A DNA stretch of 64,000 bases from Mastacembelus armatus (GCF_900324485.2 NC_046649.1:20879165-20943164); one strand, 5' to 3'. Shown: positions 12,901 through 23,374, numbered from the stretch's first letter. Notes: a model not told the origin generated them from the sequence alone. Translations and numbers: made by a program.

Positions 12901-14836
12901 CCGGTCTGGAGCCGCTCACCTTCACCAACATGTTTCCCAGCTGGGAGCACAGAGAGGATGTGGCTGAGATCACAGAGAAGGTCACCAAAGCACGCTCACA
13001 CTTAGAAAGACACTGTGTATACAGCACCACACATATACACCTACACCCTCTTTCTTTGCACTGCGATTTTTCTCTTACGCACTAATTGTCCACACGCCTA
13101 CTTTTGGACTGCCATGTTCTTTCTTGTGGCTGCAGGAGGCAGAGGTGTGTAACCAGATCATCCTGGTGGAGGACGTCTTAGCCCGGCTCTGTCAGAACAT
13201 CTTCCCTCTGGCCCAGCTGCAGGCCCGGCCGCTCCCGGAGGGAGTCGACCCTCTCCGCCTGGAGATCTACCTGTCTGACCAGGACTTTGAGGTCAGTAAG
13301 CTGCATTACTGATCATTTCAGGAGGCCATTTAAATACTGAGCCTTTCTCATTGACAAATGACACTGTATAAAATTCTCACTGGAAATTGGCAGCCAAAAA
13401 TAATTAACAGTTAAAGATTGATAATTATTTTAGTTACTACAGCTTTTAAACTATAACTTGTTGAAACATTTAAGTTAAAATCAACTTGATTGTATAAAAT
13501 TAAATCACTGTACTGTACTGTACTTGCAAAGTCACAGTCAATTCAATAAAACTGAATTCTGAACATTTACTTTACCGACTCTATGACTATAGAATGATCC
13601 GTCGGCTTCCAGGGAAGGAGAGTTGATTGTTTTGTTCATAGTTTCTGCATTTCTGTGCCTGCTTAATTTTATTCAAGATATTTCCAGAAGCTTTTCTTAA
13701 GTTAAAGAACAAACATCAGTGTTTTTATAGGAGCCATTAAACTCCAACATTCAGTTATAACACTGTAAGAAATCCACCTTATGGTTAAGTTGGATTTTAC
13801 AGATTTTTAATTTGTCTTATATACAACACCTCATTCATCATTCATCCTAATTCCATCTAACTCTCACTTTGCAGACCAAGTTGTAGGTGGGTTCAGGTAA
13901 GAAGAGCCTCTCCTGTGATTCAGCAGCGTAGTCAGCCTGTTCTTCTCTCAAGCACATCGGCACAGTGTTTTTTTCTTTTTGTGGATAAAAAAAACCTCCT
14001 TTCTCTGAAGTGTGGTGCTGGATGGGGGCAAGGTTTTGTGCTTGGCTGCAGTAGTAGGTCTAAAAATATCAACCTGTTTACTCTGTGAACGAATTTAGCA
14101 TGCCCAACCTCACACAGTAGAGAGAGTCATAAAAAGAACTAAGTTTAGATGCTATTGCTGCTAGGAGAAAATAGATCAAATATTATAAAATAAACTCTCT
14201 AACGTGAATCTTTTACTTCTCTTGCAACATTTTATGGAGAAAATGAGAAAAAATGTCACTTGGATTGATAAGACTAGTAGGTTTGAAAGTTTCTTACATA
14301 TATAAAGTAATTGTCAATTACAGAGACATATTTCTTTTTATTTCCTGATATTTCTTTCTCTCTTGGCAGCAACGGGCTTCCATACAACCCTCACTTCTGT
14401 AGCATAAACAACTGGGGTTGTAAATTAGGTGTTTAAAAACTTTTGTCAAATTCATACAGTTTGAGACATTTAATTCTGCAGCTTCACAAACGCCCCCCTC
14501 ATCTATCACTTCTCTGATGCTGCCACTCTTCACACTCCCACACACACACACGAGGCTCTTTCCTCTCAGTTCAGATAAATGCACTTGTGAGTCACCATCA
14601 GCTACACTGCAGTCTGCCTAACTCTGTCTGCGGAGCACAACACGGAGGCATGAGCACCAGTTCCTTCCTTTTATAAATATATTTGACCCTGTCAAATTCT
14701 CTGCATCTTTTTTTGATTGTTGAGCTGCATGTGTGTTTCTCTGTTGCAGGAAGCTTTGGAAATGAAGAGAGAGGAATATGAACGTCTGCCAGGGTGGAAG
14801 CAAGTGAACTTAAAGAAAGCCAAAGGACTGTTTTGA
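952..14836 (+). CDS. svil: supervillin, C-terminal 24 exons (5' part outside window)
   Basis: Supervillin is a membrane-associated protein of the villin/gelsolin family that links actin and myosin II to membranes. Exons read: 952-1081, 2269-2325, 3324-3401, 3947-4094, 4543-4638, 4729-4809, 4912-5089, 5267-5439, 5725-5880, 6288-6424, 6889-7036, 7208-7353, 8000-8175, 8378-8525, 8861-9140, 9397-9548, 9810-9915, 10512-10719, 10843-10976, 11247-11402, 11555-11698, 12859-12980, 13136-13291, 14750-14836. All junctions are AG/GT and phases agree, giving about 1,131 codons and a TGA at 14834-14836. Recognisable blocks: [100 protein letters not shown], and the headpiece end [13 protein letters not shown]. 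Gelsolin-like repeats fill the middle; the villin headpiece spans roughly the last 75 residues. The two small exons 2269-2325 and 3324-3401 are the least certain. Teleosts can have two svil genes; I cannot say which this is. Confidence 0.95.
2269..2325 (+). CDS. svil: svil candidate cassette exon 1 (19 codons)
   Basis: A 57-bp open segment has acceptor TAACCCCTCAG and donor TGG/GTAAGA, in phase 0 at both ends, so including or skipping it keeps the supervillin frame. It reads [19 protein letters not shown]. It lies where vertebrate supervillin has a poorly conserved linker before the MTIEERKQ block. I recognise no motif. Phase and strong splice signals support it; no transcript evidence is available. 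Confidence 0.6.
2518..2905. mobile_element. hAT-like MITE in svil intron
   Basis: The segment is bounded by the 8-bp direct repeat CTTTAAAG (2518-2525 and 2898-2905), matching a hAT-type target duplication. Inside are terminal inverted repeats GGGCATTAAGTAAT and its complement ATTACTTAATGCAC, with one mismatch. The interior (about 370 bp) has no transposase-like reading frame, so it is non-autonomous. CTTTAAAG is itself palindromic, so the exact element edge is ambiguous by a few bases. Confidence 0.65.
3324..3401 (+). CDS. svil: svil candidate cassette exon 2 (26 codons)
   Basis: A 78-bp open segment has acceptor CATCTTACAG and the near-consensus donor CAG/GTAAGA, phase 0 at both ends. It begins [17 protein letters not shown] and ends IEHHSQ. 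Like the 57-bp exon it falls in the variable linker before MTIEERKQ and would splice in or out without changing frame. A differentially spliced exon is plausible because mammalian supervillin has muscle isoforms, but that is inference. Confidence 0.55.
5948..6045 (-). repeat. SINE 3' fragment in svil intron
   Basis: A TCCA microsatellite is followed by CAGGGTCACGGGGATCTGCT and GGAGCCTATCCCAGCTCT. The same sequence occurs in the much more complete SINE at 63236-63615. Read on the minus strand it is a 5'-truncated 3' end with its TGGA-type tail. Confidence 0.6.
11790..12740 (-). mobile_element. 5'-truncated L2/CR1-like LINE in svil intron
   Basis: On the minus strand a frame from about 12,740 to 12,355 encodes the end of a LINE ORF2, with [32 protein letters not shown] and LWNQLSAW. 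This is typical of the region after reverse transcriptase in fish L2/CR1-type elements. It is followed by a 3' untranslated part with GGCGCTATACAAATAAAAT and ends in a short TTGAA repeat at 11,796-11,817, the kind of tail that clade uses. It sits between svil exons 11555-11698 and 12859-12980. The clade is assigned from memory of motifs. A GA-dinucleotide run (12,139-12,163) lies within. Confidence 0.7.
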
Positions 14837-15640
14837 GCAAGTTTTTATTGGAGATGGCATGTGAAGTGGTGAAAGAGTGGACAGCTGAGATGGACAATGC
14901 AGGAACTGTCACATTAACAAGTGTTATTTATGACTTGTGAGGACACTAGGCGTAAACACTCAAAGTCTCAAAAAAAGCACCTGAATCGGAAGAAAACCTA
15001 CATGATTGATGAGACCGCTTATAGTCGTTTTTACTTCTCAGCTTCGTCATCACATGGAAGCATCCCAACAGTTCAACAGAAAATACCGTGCATCAGGTGT
15101 GTTTGTATCACCTTCCAGTACTAAAGTCGCTGCTCATGGACTTACGAAGGAGAACAATAGGATGCTTGGTGTCAGAGTGCCATGCTGTGGTTGTGTATTC
15201 ATGTATGTGTGTGCGATTGTATATAATGTTGAAGTATGTGTAATGTTTATTTGTGTAAATGTGTGTGTAGATGCATTTGTGACTTTGTATCTATGTAAAA
15301 AATCCTGTTGCATCAGAAGTTGTGAGGACAGTTTTTTTTTTGTTTGTTTTTTTGTCAGCAGTGTCTGGATGCTGACAGGCCATGTAGGTAACTCATTGCT
15401 CGACCATGTTAAACTGCTGAAGTGACTGTGACTTACTGAGCTCCTGATAGCAGAGAGAAGAGTCGTACTTTAAAGGTTTGATTTTACCAGGAAGAGAAAC
15501 AGCAGCGTGATGATTCTGAATGTATAGTGCCTTGCTTTTTGTGTACAGTTTATATACAGAAATTCTAGACTGCATTTTTAAAGACTTTCTTTGTGATATA
15601 AGACATAGTGAATAAATCAAAAATGATGCTCAACCTAAGC
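14837..15640 (+). other. svil: svil 3' UTR
   Basis: This is non-coding sequence after the TGA. A polyadenylation signal AATAAA lies at 15611-15616, and a second possible signal ATTAAA at about 15,660. Short open frames here have no recognisable content. The transcript end is inferred from the signal only. Confidence 0.65.
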
Positions 15641-17400
15641 CATCACTCTTGCTACATACATTAAAGCACTGATTTAAAATCACAGGGAAGCATCCGGAAG
15701 ATAGAGCTGGTTATTTTCTGGTATCGTTTATAAATTGTCACAAACAAAAAACAGTTATAAAAAATTAACTAAAAGTGAAAACATGCATCGTCAGATTGCT
15801 CAAGTTCAGAACAAAAAATGTTTATTTTACTTCTATAGAAAACAAGAAAAAGCAAATACGAAATGTTCTTACTGATCTCAGCCTTTTATCAAGAATCAGT
15901 TTTAGCTCTGAGCATTACTGATTTTAAAAATGCAGCAGTAAAGAAAATAAGGCTATATCTACAGTCTCTAGCCAAAGTCCATAGTTTAGGGTGAGTTGCC
16001 TCAACTAAATGTTGACTTAAGTGAGAACAAATAATTCAAAACCTGTTCCATGAGGGGACTGACAGGAAAGGTTCAAAATGTGCAATGTGTTTATTCTTAA
16101 TGAATAAGAGAAACAAATCTGCTGCTGTAGCAGTAGCACTTGTAATTCAGTGCACACCCATGCCACCAGATGTAGAAAGCTTCCAGTTAAGCCACTTAAC
16201 CCTATAACGCCAAATGTATGATATATGATACATGAGTTTTTGAGCCCTCAAAATTACTAAAAAATTGCATTGTATCACATATGATACAAATTGAAACTCA
16301 TGTACAGAAATTAATATTTGATTTTCTTTTTTTGTTCAAAATGACCAATAAAGGCTCCAGTTTCAAAGAATTAGAATTTTCTGTCAGTTATTTAATGGCT
16401 TGGGCTTTACAGGGTTAACTTCGATGGGCCTGTTTAACACCAGTAAACCAGGGCCTAGATGGGCTTTGGTCATCTGGTTTTGGAAGAGACCAGGTACAAC
16501 TGTGCCACTGGTACAGTTCAACAGAACTGGTTGCTGCACCAGATATAGAATTACCAGTTAGGTTAGGTGGAGTAGTTCTATCTCAATAACTCTCCCTGCT
16601 CTATGTGATTCAAAGCTGTTTGGGATAAGGCAACCCAGGAGCAGATGCATTGCATTCAGGCTGCCTGATACTTTTGCCATTGGTAAGTACAAAATGAAGT
16701 GACTGCATGGTTGAGACTAGAGTACTGGTTTGTTTTGGGGTTAAATAACCTTTATGCCGGGTTAGGGTCATCCATGTCGAGGGTTAAGGTAGAGGGTTAG
16801 TGTTAGGGTTAGGGTTGTACTTAGAGTACGAAGGTTGGAAATGCAATATGTCAGTGTATAAAAGACACCACTGTGTGTACGTGTGTCTGTCTTAGCAGAT
16901 GACCTGCTCTCATCAAAAAGTACCCCCCCATGAGCACTACTGTGGTTTATACTGGCCTCAGCTTATCATTGAACTGAGTCTGTAAAGAATTTGTTCTGTG
17001 TATTTGCTGAGTTGTTTTACCGTTATTGACTGGACCTTTTTAGCTTTTTTATGTACTCTGGACTCTTGGCTATCTATGAAAGTGATCCATGGAGCAGTGA
17101 AATGAGTCAGGACCACAGACAATTGTGCAACAAAAATCTTTAATGTTGAGGTACTGATATGTCAAACGGTAAAAACATTTGTACTAATGTTATGAAGACT
17201 GGTTTCTGAAAGTGCCCTGATATGACAGGTGTCAAATTAGCACACCACTGTCCCACACAATGGACACAGGTCAACCTGCTGCAGTGACATGTAAACTTTG
17301 ACATGCTAGAACCAGTGGCTCATGAAAATATTGTCAATATTCACTCAAAATCTCTGATGCAACTTCTGTGAGAGAGTCTCAGCCTGTATTAAAGGTTTAA
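15640..17400. other. intergenic spacer between svil and the thioesterase cluster
   Basis: No gene is visible. The spacer contains a piggyBac-like MITE at 16196-16418 and a patch of degenerate telomere-like repeats (TTAGGG-type) at about 16,745-16,830. A second weak patch lies near 17,759-17,815 inside the next intron. Confidence 0.6.
16196..16418. mobile_element. piggyBac-like MITE
   Basis: TTAA occurs at both ends (16196-16199 and 16415-16418), the piggyBac target duplication. Just inside, CCCTATAACGCC on the left matches the complement of GGGCTTTACAGGG on the right with a few mismatches, so these are terminal inverted repeats. The 215-bp interior is AT-rich with an imperfect palindrome around TATGATACA and carries no transposase, so it is non-autonomous. 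Confidence 0.75.
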
Positions 17401-17472
17401 GAGATGAATCCTCCCACAGCAGTTCCTCTGGTACTTTGTTCTAACACAACCCAGATTCATTTTCATCATCAG
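17400..17472 (+). promoter_or_regulatory. putative noncoding first exon of thioesterase copy 1
   Basis: The segment ends in CATCATCAG/GTAAGT, a near-perfect splice donor, with the GT at 17473. The next acceptor-like site is the CACAG ending at 18105, just before the minisatellite of copy 1. The implied 5' UTR intron is 633 bp, similar to the 549-555 bp implied for copies 3 and 8. The transcription start is not determined. Confidence 0.45.
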
Positions 17473-18121
17473 GTAAGTCACATTTTTATTATATAAAAAA
17501 AGTCAACCAGGAAAGACATGTTAAAAACAATAATTTAATTAATAATAATAATTTATACTGGGTCACAGGCAATAGTGCAGGTAATGTATAAACTTCATGG
17601 GATGTGAGTGAATGGACACTGTGCATTATATCCTAACTAAACAATAGTTAACCAGCCAAAGGGAGCTTCTGGGTGGGGATGTTCAGAGAAATCCAGAGAA
17701 ATGAGGAAAGAGGATGAGGGAGAGGGCAACTGTGGATAAAACTGCACAAAAACAGATTAAGGTTAGGGTTAGACTAGTACTGGCTATGGTTAAAGATAGG
17801 GATAGGGTCCAGAAAATGCAAGTCACTGTAAAGTCTCCATGAAGATTGAAAACAAACATGTTTGTGTGTGCACATGTCTACATGTCATTGCATGGATGAA
17901 TTTTTCTGTGATTTTAAGGACATGCTCAGAATTTAATAGGACTGTTTGAAACTTAGTTTTATGGTTAAGGTCAGAATTAGTTAGGAATTAGTTTCTTGTT
18001 TTTCTCTAGTCCTCTGTGTGCTCAACAGTTTAAAATGGACATTGACTGATTTTTGTTCTGTTTTGTCAAAGTGTGACTGTTGTGTTAAAATTGCTACTGT
18101 CACAGATCAAACTCTAGATAT

Positions 18122-18437
18122 ATGAAGAGAGGATCTGTAGTCTGTGAAGAGAGAATCTGCAGTCTGTGGAGGGAGGCTCTGTAGTCTGTCAAGAGAGGAT
18201 CTGCAGTCTGTGAAGAGAGGATCTGTAGTCTGTGAAGAGAGGATCTGTAGTCTGTGAAGAGAGGATCTGTAGTCTGTGAAGAGAGGATCTGTAGTCTGTG
18301 AAGAGAGGATCTGTAGTCTGTGAAGAGAGGATCTGTAGTCTGTGGAGAGAGGATCTGTAGTCTGTGGAGAGAGGATCTGTAGTCTGTGAAGAGAGGATCT
18401 GTAGTCTGTGGAGAGAGGATCTGTAGTCTGTGGAAAG
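18122..18437 (+). repeat. minisatellite array 1 (5' leader of copy 1)
   Basis: About 14 units of a 22-bp repeat, core GGATCTGTAGTCTGTG plus a purine tail RAGAGA. The array follows the acceptor-like TACTGTCACAG (ends 18105) and stops exactly at the start codon, whose A continues the last unit. The left-most units are the most diverged. Confidence 0.9.
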
Positions 18438-19890
18438 ATGTCCTCCCAAGTCAGACTGAGGCTGCTGCCGAGTGCCAGATGTTTGTTTGACCAGCCTGTT
18501 CAGGTGAAGGTGGAGGGGCTGAGGTCGAGGCAGGTGGTCACCATGAGAGCCAGATCAACGGACGAGAAAGGAGTGGTGTTCAGCTCCTCAGCCACCTACA
18601 GGGCTGATGGGAGCGGGAAGATAGACCTGCTCAGAGACCCCTCACTCAGTGGGAGCTATGTTGGGGTTGAACCCATGGGTCTGCTGTGGTCGATGAAGGC
18701 AGACGCCTTACACAAAAGGTTCCAAAAACCATGTGCACTAAATCCCCATGTGGTGAAGTTCTCTGTGCATGAGGAGGACAGGGAGGACAGGATGTTGGCA
18801 GAGGTGACCAATGAGAGGCTTCTGATTGGAAACGGGGTCAGCCGACTTCCTGTCAAAGGGAAGAATTTTCAGGGAGTCCTGTTTACCCCCCCAGGTAAAT
18901 AGTTCTGTACTTTATGTTTTCACCACAGTCTGTACAACATGCAGTGCTGTAGTTATGACTGTGTTTGTAGTTGTTACAGTTTAGTGTCATTACATCAAAA
19001 TATTAAATTCAACAATTCATACAATGTAATGAGCTAAGATTTCCTATGATTCTCTATAGACATTTACTGTGTTGTATATGTCTTATGATCCAGAAGAAGG
19101 TCCATTTCCTGCAGTGTTGGATCTCTGCACCTTAATGTCTGAGAAAAGAGCCAGTCTGCTGGCCAACAGAGGGTTTGTGGTTCTGACTGTACCAGTTTAC
19201 ATTGACCACCCTGACAATGTCAAACAGATGCATCTGGACCATTTTAAAGAAGCAGTGGATTTTTTACAACAACAACCAAAAGTGGGCAGTACAGGAGTTG
19301 GCATAATGGCACGATCAAAGGGAGGTGATATCGCACTTTCACTTGCTGCTTTTGTATCAGGTGTTAAAGCTGTAGTGTCCATTAATAGCTGCAATGCTGT
19401 TGTAAGTGTTCCTCTTTATTATCAGAATCATCAAATCATCTCACCCTTAAGGTCTGACATCACCAAGATCATTCACACTGAATCTGGAGCTAGCATACTC
19501 AAGTACGGTCTTGAAAATCCCCTGGCAGAGGAGAACAAGCACAGCCTGGTCCCCATTGAACAAGCCAAGGGACATTTCTTCTTTGTGGCTTCAGAGGACG
19601 ACCTTAACTGGGACAGCAAGGCTTACATGGACCAGATGGCGGAGAGACTGAAGCGCCATGGGAAGGAGAACTTTGAGACTCTGTGTTACCCCGGAGCTGG
19701 ACACCTGCTAGAGCCACCTTATAATCCATACTGCGCCTCCAGCTTTCATAGGATTATTCGCCATGTAGTACTTTGGGGGGGTGAAGCCAGGGCCCATGCT
19801 GCAGCTGAAGTCCACCTGTGGTCTAAGATCCAGGAGTTCTTCAAAACTCACCTGAGCTGTGATGCTGCACAAACTAAACCCAAGTTATAG
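18438..19890 (+). CDS. acyl-CoA thioesterase/BAAT-family protein, copy 1 (intact, 417 aa)
   Basis: Family enzymes hydrolyse acyl-CoAs or transfer the acyl group to an amino acid. Exons are 18438-18894 and 19094-19890 (stop TAG); the phase-1 junction is CCAG/AA. The start is the first ATG after the minisatellite (MSSQVRLRLLPSARCLFD). Residues about 1-150 form the acyl-CoA thioesterase N-terminal domain; about 160-405 form the BAAT_C alpha/beta hydrolase. Likely triad: Ser227 in MARSKGG, Asp321 or 322 in SEDDLNW, His356 in YPGAGHLLEPPY. A Ser nucleophile fits thioesterases better than BAAT, whose nucleophile is Cys. The C-terminus PKL is a weak PTS1, so it may be peroxisomal. The B/C junction is fused (CAACCAAAAGTGGGCAG), so intron 2 is absent. 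Length matches vertebrate ACOTs (about 420 aa). Confidence 0.9.
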
Positions 19891-20349
19891 ATGCAAATAA
19901 GATAAGAGAAATAATCACAGCTCAAGGTCTCAGGGCTGCTAATTAACTATAGTTGATCATGTTTATGCTTGTTTGTTTTGTAATGAGTAGAACTTTCAAT
20001 ATTTGGTTTTGTGCACATTAATGAACATTCAGCTAGTAGAAATGTTCCTCAATCAGAAGTTAATTCATTTTGAATTGCAAACTGTTGAAATATAGTAACC
20101 TGCTCTTTTTGCCATTTCAGAGTAAAATGATATATATGATTCTGATTAAAAACATGCTTAATATTTTGCTATCAAATGTTATGGTTAATACATAAATAAA
20201 TACCCATTTCTGGATTATTCATATTTCATTCTTTCTGTGCAACAGTAATCACAGATAGCCTACCTATGTTTGTGTATAAGAACAGCAGTGACCTGATGTA
20301 ACTTTTCTCCGTGTGCATGAAACTGTGTTTGTGTGTCCTGTCTGAATAA

Positions 20350-20790
20350 GGGAGTCGGCCTGCCCAACCCACTGTTGATTAACTGGGTGAGGTGTATTTA
20401 GTCAGTCACATGCTACACAGAATAAAACCAAATTATAAATTATAGTAGTGAGGGTATTCTGCTTGACCAAATTTGCAGCTGCACAGAGCTTCATCCACAA
20501 GGAACCAGCAGTGTTTATACCAGGAAAGGTGAATCAGGTCAGTAACAACCAGTTTATTCTTGGAGAAGTGCAATAATAGTCTGTGACTGATTGGAACTGA
20601 GTGTTTGGTTCATGTAGTGACATGTAAATAAAGAATATATAGAAGATATACAACTAAACCATAGTCGTAGATCCTGTTTTCATAATACAAACTTTAATGT
20701 ATGAGGGAGTCGGCCTGCCCAACCCACTGCTGATTAACTGGGTGAGGTGTATTTAGTCAGTCACATGCTACACAGAATAAAACCACATTA
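20350..20790 (+). repeat. direct repeat pair of about 85 bp
   Basis: GGGAGTCGGCCTGCCCAACC begins at about 20,350 and again at about 20,706. It is followed both times by CACTGYTGATTAACTGGGTG and a run ending CAGAATAAAACCA. The two are nearly identical and about 356 bp apart. I cannot assign a family. Confidence 0.7.
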
Positions 20791-21089
20791 TGAGCGTCCT
20801 CTGTAGTACTTAGACTACTTCTTCCTCATAGTCTCAGATTTAAATGTAGTATCAAGGATTTGGCCAACAGATGTCTTCTAGACTGTCAAATGCTTTGAAA
20901 TAGTGAATCATTTTCAACACAGTTGCCTCATTACGATTCAGTGTTTTAGCCACTACAGATAATCTTGTTTGGTTTGGTTCATGTAGTGACATGTAAACAT
21001 GTTGATATGACCTGCATCAGAGCCAAATACATAAATGGTTTAAAACAGAGATCTACAACAGAACCATAGTTGTAGACTTTGTTTAAAAC

Positions 21090-21415
21090 GTATTAAAGTG
21101 AACAGGGGACTTGGGAGACACAGGTGCAGAGAATACTGAAGATAGAATGAACCAAAACAGGACAGAGATAAGACAGTACACAAAGAAATTAGAGAAAAGG
21201 CAAATAATCCCAGGGAAAACACATGATGTTATAACATACAACAGTCTGAGACTGAGGAGAGAGTGACTGGGGCTTATAAAACTGAACCTGGGAAACAGAG
21301 GTGAAATCAACGAGTGGGATAATGAGTCAAGTCAAGCTGCCAGAGTTAAGGAAACAAGGGAACAGGAAATGGCTTCAAAATAAGAGTCTAAACCAGGGTG
21401 CCATAAAGGATCATG
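21090..21415 (-). mobile_element. LTR-like fossil fragment
   Basis: Read on the minus strand it starts TGTCATGATCC and has TTTCCTGTTCCC and CTCTGGCAGC blocks that recur in the insertion at 49,837-50,231. This composition resembles long terminal repeats of fish Ty3/gypsy elements. It is degraded and the assignment is tentative. Confidence 0.4.
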
Positions 21416-21424
21416 ACAAAAATA

Positions 21425-21985
21425 ATGAACACAGTGCTTTCTCATTTGTAGGATAATCAACTTTATATCAAGGCTGAGAAGTGTGAATTCCACGTCCACA
21501 AGATGTCCTTTCTGGGTTATAACATTAGTCATCAAGGTGTTGAGATGGATAAGTCTAAGGTTAGAGCAGTCACAGACTGGCGTCAACCCACTACCATCAA
21601 GGAACTTCAAAGATTTCTAGGTTTTGCCAATTTCTACAGATGCTTCATTTGCAACTACAGCCTTGTGGCAGCTCCTCTAACATCACTGATAAAGGGAAAA
21701 CCATCATGATCTGTGAACAGACCATTCCAGTCCTGAACCAATTCTCCCATCACTGGTCAACATAGCTCCAATAACCAGGGATATAATGGAGAAGATTGAA
21801 CGCACACAACAGCAAGAATCACCACCGATCCAATGCCCCACAAATAAACTCTTTGTTGCTCAGAATCTGCGTTATAGAGTCACGCAGTAGGTTCACACTT
21901 CATTAAGCTCTGGACATCCCAGGATCTCCCGCACTCTCAGACTAGTGCGTAATTCATTCTGGTGGCCATCGATGAAGACATGACA
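21425..21985 (+). mobile_element. Ty3/gypsy retrotransposon pol remnant (broken)
   Basis: A short frame reads [16 protein letters not shown], then [15 protein letters not shown] and PLTSLIKG, which is the reverse transcriptase/RNase H border of Ty3/gypsy pol. A later stretch resembles the integrase zinc-binding region ([18 protein letters not shown]). Only pieces of pol remain, so it is a dead fossil. Its right end runs into minisatellite array 2. Confidence 0.75.
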
Positions 21986-22008
21986 TTATGTCATTATAAG
22001 TTCACGAG

Positions 22009-23034
22009 AGAGGATCTGTAGTCTGTGGAGAGAGGATCTGTAGTCTGTGGAGAGACGATCTGTAGTCTGTGGAGAGAGGATCTGTAGTCTGTGGAGAGAG
22101 GATCTGTAAGTCTGTGAAGAGAGGATCTGTAGTCTGTGGAGAGAGGATCTGTAGTCTGGGAAGAGAGGATCGGTAAATCTGTGGAGAGAGGATCTGTAGT
22201 CTGTGGAGAGAGGATCTGTAGTCTGTGAAGAGAGGATCTGTAAGTCTGTGGAGAGAGGATCTGTAGTCTGTAGAGAGAGGATCTGTAGTCTGTGAAGAGA
22301 AGATCGGTAAGTCTGTGGAGAGAGGATCTGTAGTCTGTGGAGAGAGGATCTGTAGTCTGTGAAGAGAGGATCGGTAAGTCTGTGGAGAGGGGATCTGTAG
22401 TCTGTGGAGAGAAAATCTGTAGTCTGTGAAGAGAGGATCTGTAAGTCTGTGGAGAGAGGATCTGTAGTCTGTGGAGAGAGGATCTGTAGTCTGTGGAGAG
22501 AGGATCTGTAGTCTGTGGAGAGAGGATCTGTAGTCTGTGAAGAGAGGATCGGTAAGTCTGTGGAGAGAGGATCTGTAGTCTGTGGAGAGAGGATCTGTAG
22601 TCTGTGAAGAGAGGATCGGTAAGTCTGTGGAGAGAGGATCTGTAGTCTGTGGAGAGAGGATCTGTAGTCTGTGGAGAGAGGATCTGTAGTCTGTGAAGAG
22701 AGGATCAGTAAGTCTGTGGAGAGAGGATCTGTAGTCTGTGGAGAGAGGATCTGTAGTCTGTGAAGAGAGGATCGGTAAGTCTGTGCAGAGAGGATCTGTA
22801 GTCTGTGGAGAGAGGATCTGTAGTCTGTGAAGAGAGGATCTGTAAGTCTGTGGAGAGAGGATCTGTAGTCTGTGGAGAGAGGATCTGTAGTCTCTGAAGA
22901 GAGGATCGGTAGTCTGTGGAGAGAGGATCTGTAGTCTGTGAAGAGAGGATCGGTAAGTCTGTGGAGAGAGGATCTGTAGTCTGTGGAGAGAGGATCTGTA
23001 GTCTGTGGAGAGAGGACCTGTAGCCTGTGAAGAG
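22009..23034 (+). repeat. minisatellite array 2 with 67-bp higher-order unit
   Basis: About 46 units. A higher-order pattern of 22+22+23 bp recurs every 67 bp (for example the GGTAAGT starts at 22306 and 22373, and at 22551 and 22618). The 23-bp unit carries GATCGGTAAGTCTG or GATCTGTAAGTCTG. Unlike the other arrays it has no acceptor-like leader; its left end abuts the gypsy remnant. It ends at the start codon of truncated copy 2. Confidence 0.9.
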
Positions 23035-23180
23035 ATGTCCTCCCAAGTCAGACTGAGGCTGCTGAGTGCCAGATGTTTGTTTGACCAGCCTGTTCAGGTG
23101 AAGGTGGAGGGGCTGAGGTCGAGGCAGGTGGTCACCATGAGAGCCAGATCAACGGACGAGAAAGGAGTGGTGTGGAGACA
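23035..23180 (+). pseudogene. thioesterase copy 2, truncated exon A
   Basis: It starts ATGTCCTCCCAAGTC like the other copies and follows exon A through ARSTDEKGVV (about residue 45), with one codon fewer near residue 11. It then joins a different sequence at about 23,172-23,183. The material after the join is the 5' flank of copy 3, also seen upstream of copies 8 and 9. No hydrolase domain follows in frame, so this is a non-functional remnant. Confidence 0.85.
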
Positions 23181-23230
23181 GAGGTACATAATAATCCATC
23201 TGAACCCTCACACATCTTTTTTGTTAGCAC

Positions 23231-23374
23231 AGACAGAACGTTCTGTCTCTGAGGTTGAGTTCAGACAAAATACTTAGTAGACTGCATCATCAGAGGAGGA
23301 GCAGAGAAGCAAACAGAGGACTTTAAAACCCAGCTGATCATTTTCCTCTCAGATCAACAACTGCTTTACTGGAG
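23231..23374 (+). promoter_or_regulatory. putative promoter and noncoding exon of copy 3
   Basis: It contains the perfect 18-bp palindrome AGACAGAACGTTCTGTCT (23231-23248) and a TATA-like TTTAAAA near 23,320. It ends at a donor GGAG/GTAAGT with the GT at 23375. The acceptor GTCCACAG ends at 23929, giving a 555-bp 5' UTR intron. Equivalent blocks precede copies 8 and 9. Promoter function is inferred from position and conservation among paralogues. Confidence 0.5.

Larger units (their letters stand above)
19891..22008. other. intergenic region between copies 1 and 2
   Basis: The 3' flank of copy 1 (to about 20,220) matches the flanks of copies 7 and 8 and has AATAAA near 20,195. It is followed by two copies of an approximately 85-bp direct repeat (about 20,350 and 20,706), a block at 20,471-20,640 shared with 28,606 and 54,845, and a degraded LTR-retrotransposon relic (21,090-21,985). 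No host gene is seen. Confidence 0.6.

Noticed and set aside
18122-18437. CRISPR-like array
   Set aside because: The repeats are head-to-tail without unique spacers and the DNA is vertebrate; it is a minisatellite.
19069-19093. Exon B of copy 1 starting at the earlier ag (TCTCTATAG/ACATTTAC)
   Set aside because: That acceptor gives the wrong phase after exon A and an early stop. The acceptor TGATCCAG restores the family sequence (PPGEGPFPAVLD-like) in all copies.
18438-19890. Bile acid-CoA:amino acid N-acyltransferase (BAAT) itself
   Set aside because: BAAT uses a Cys nucleophile. All copies here have Ser in SKG, so a thioesterase-like call is safer, though acyltransferase activity cannot be excluded.
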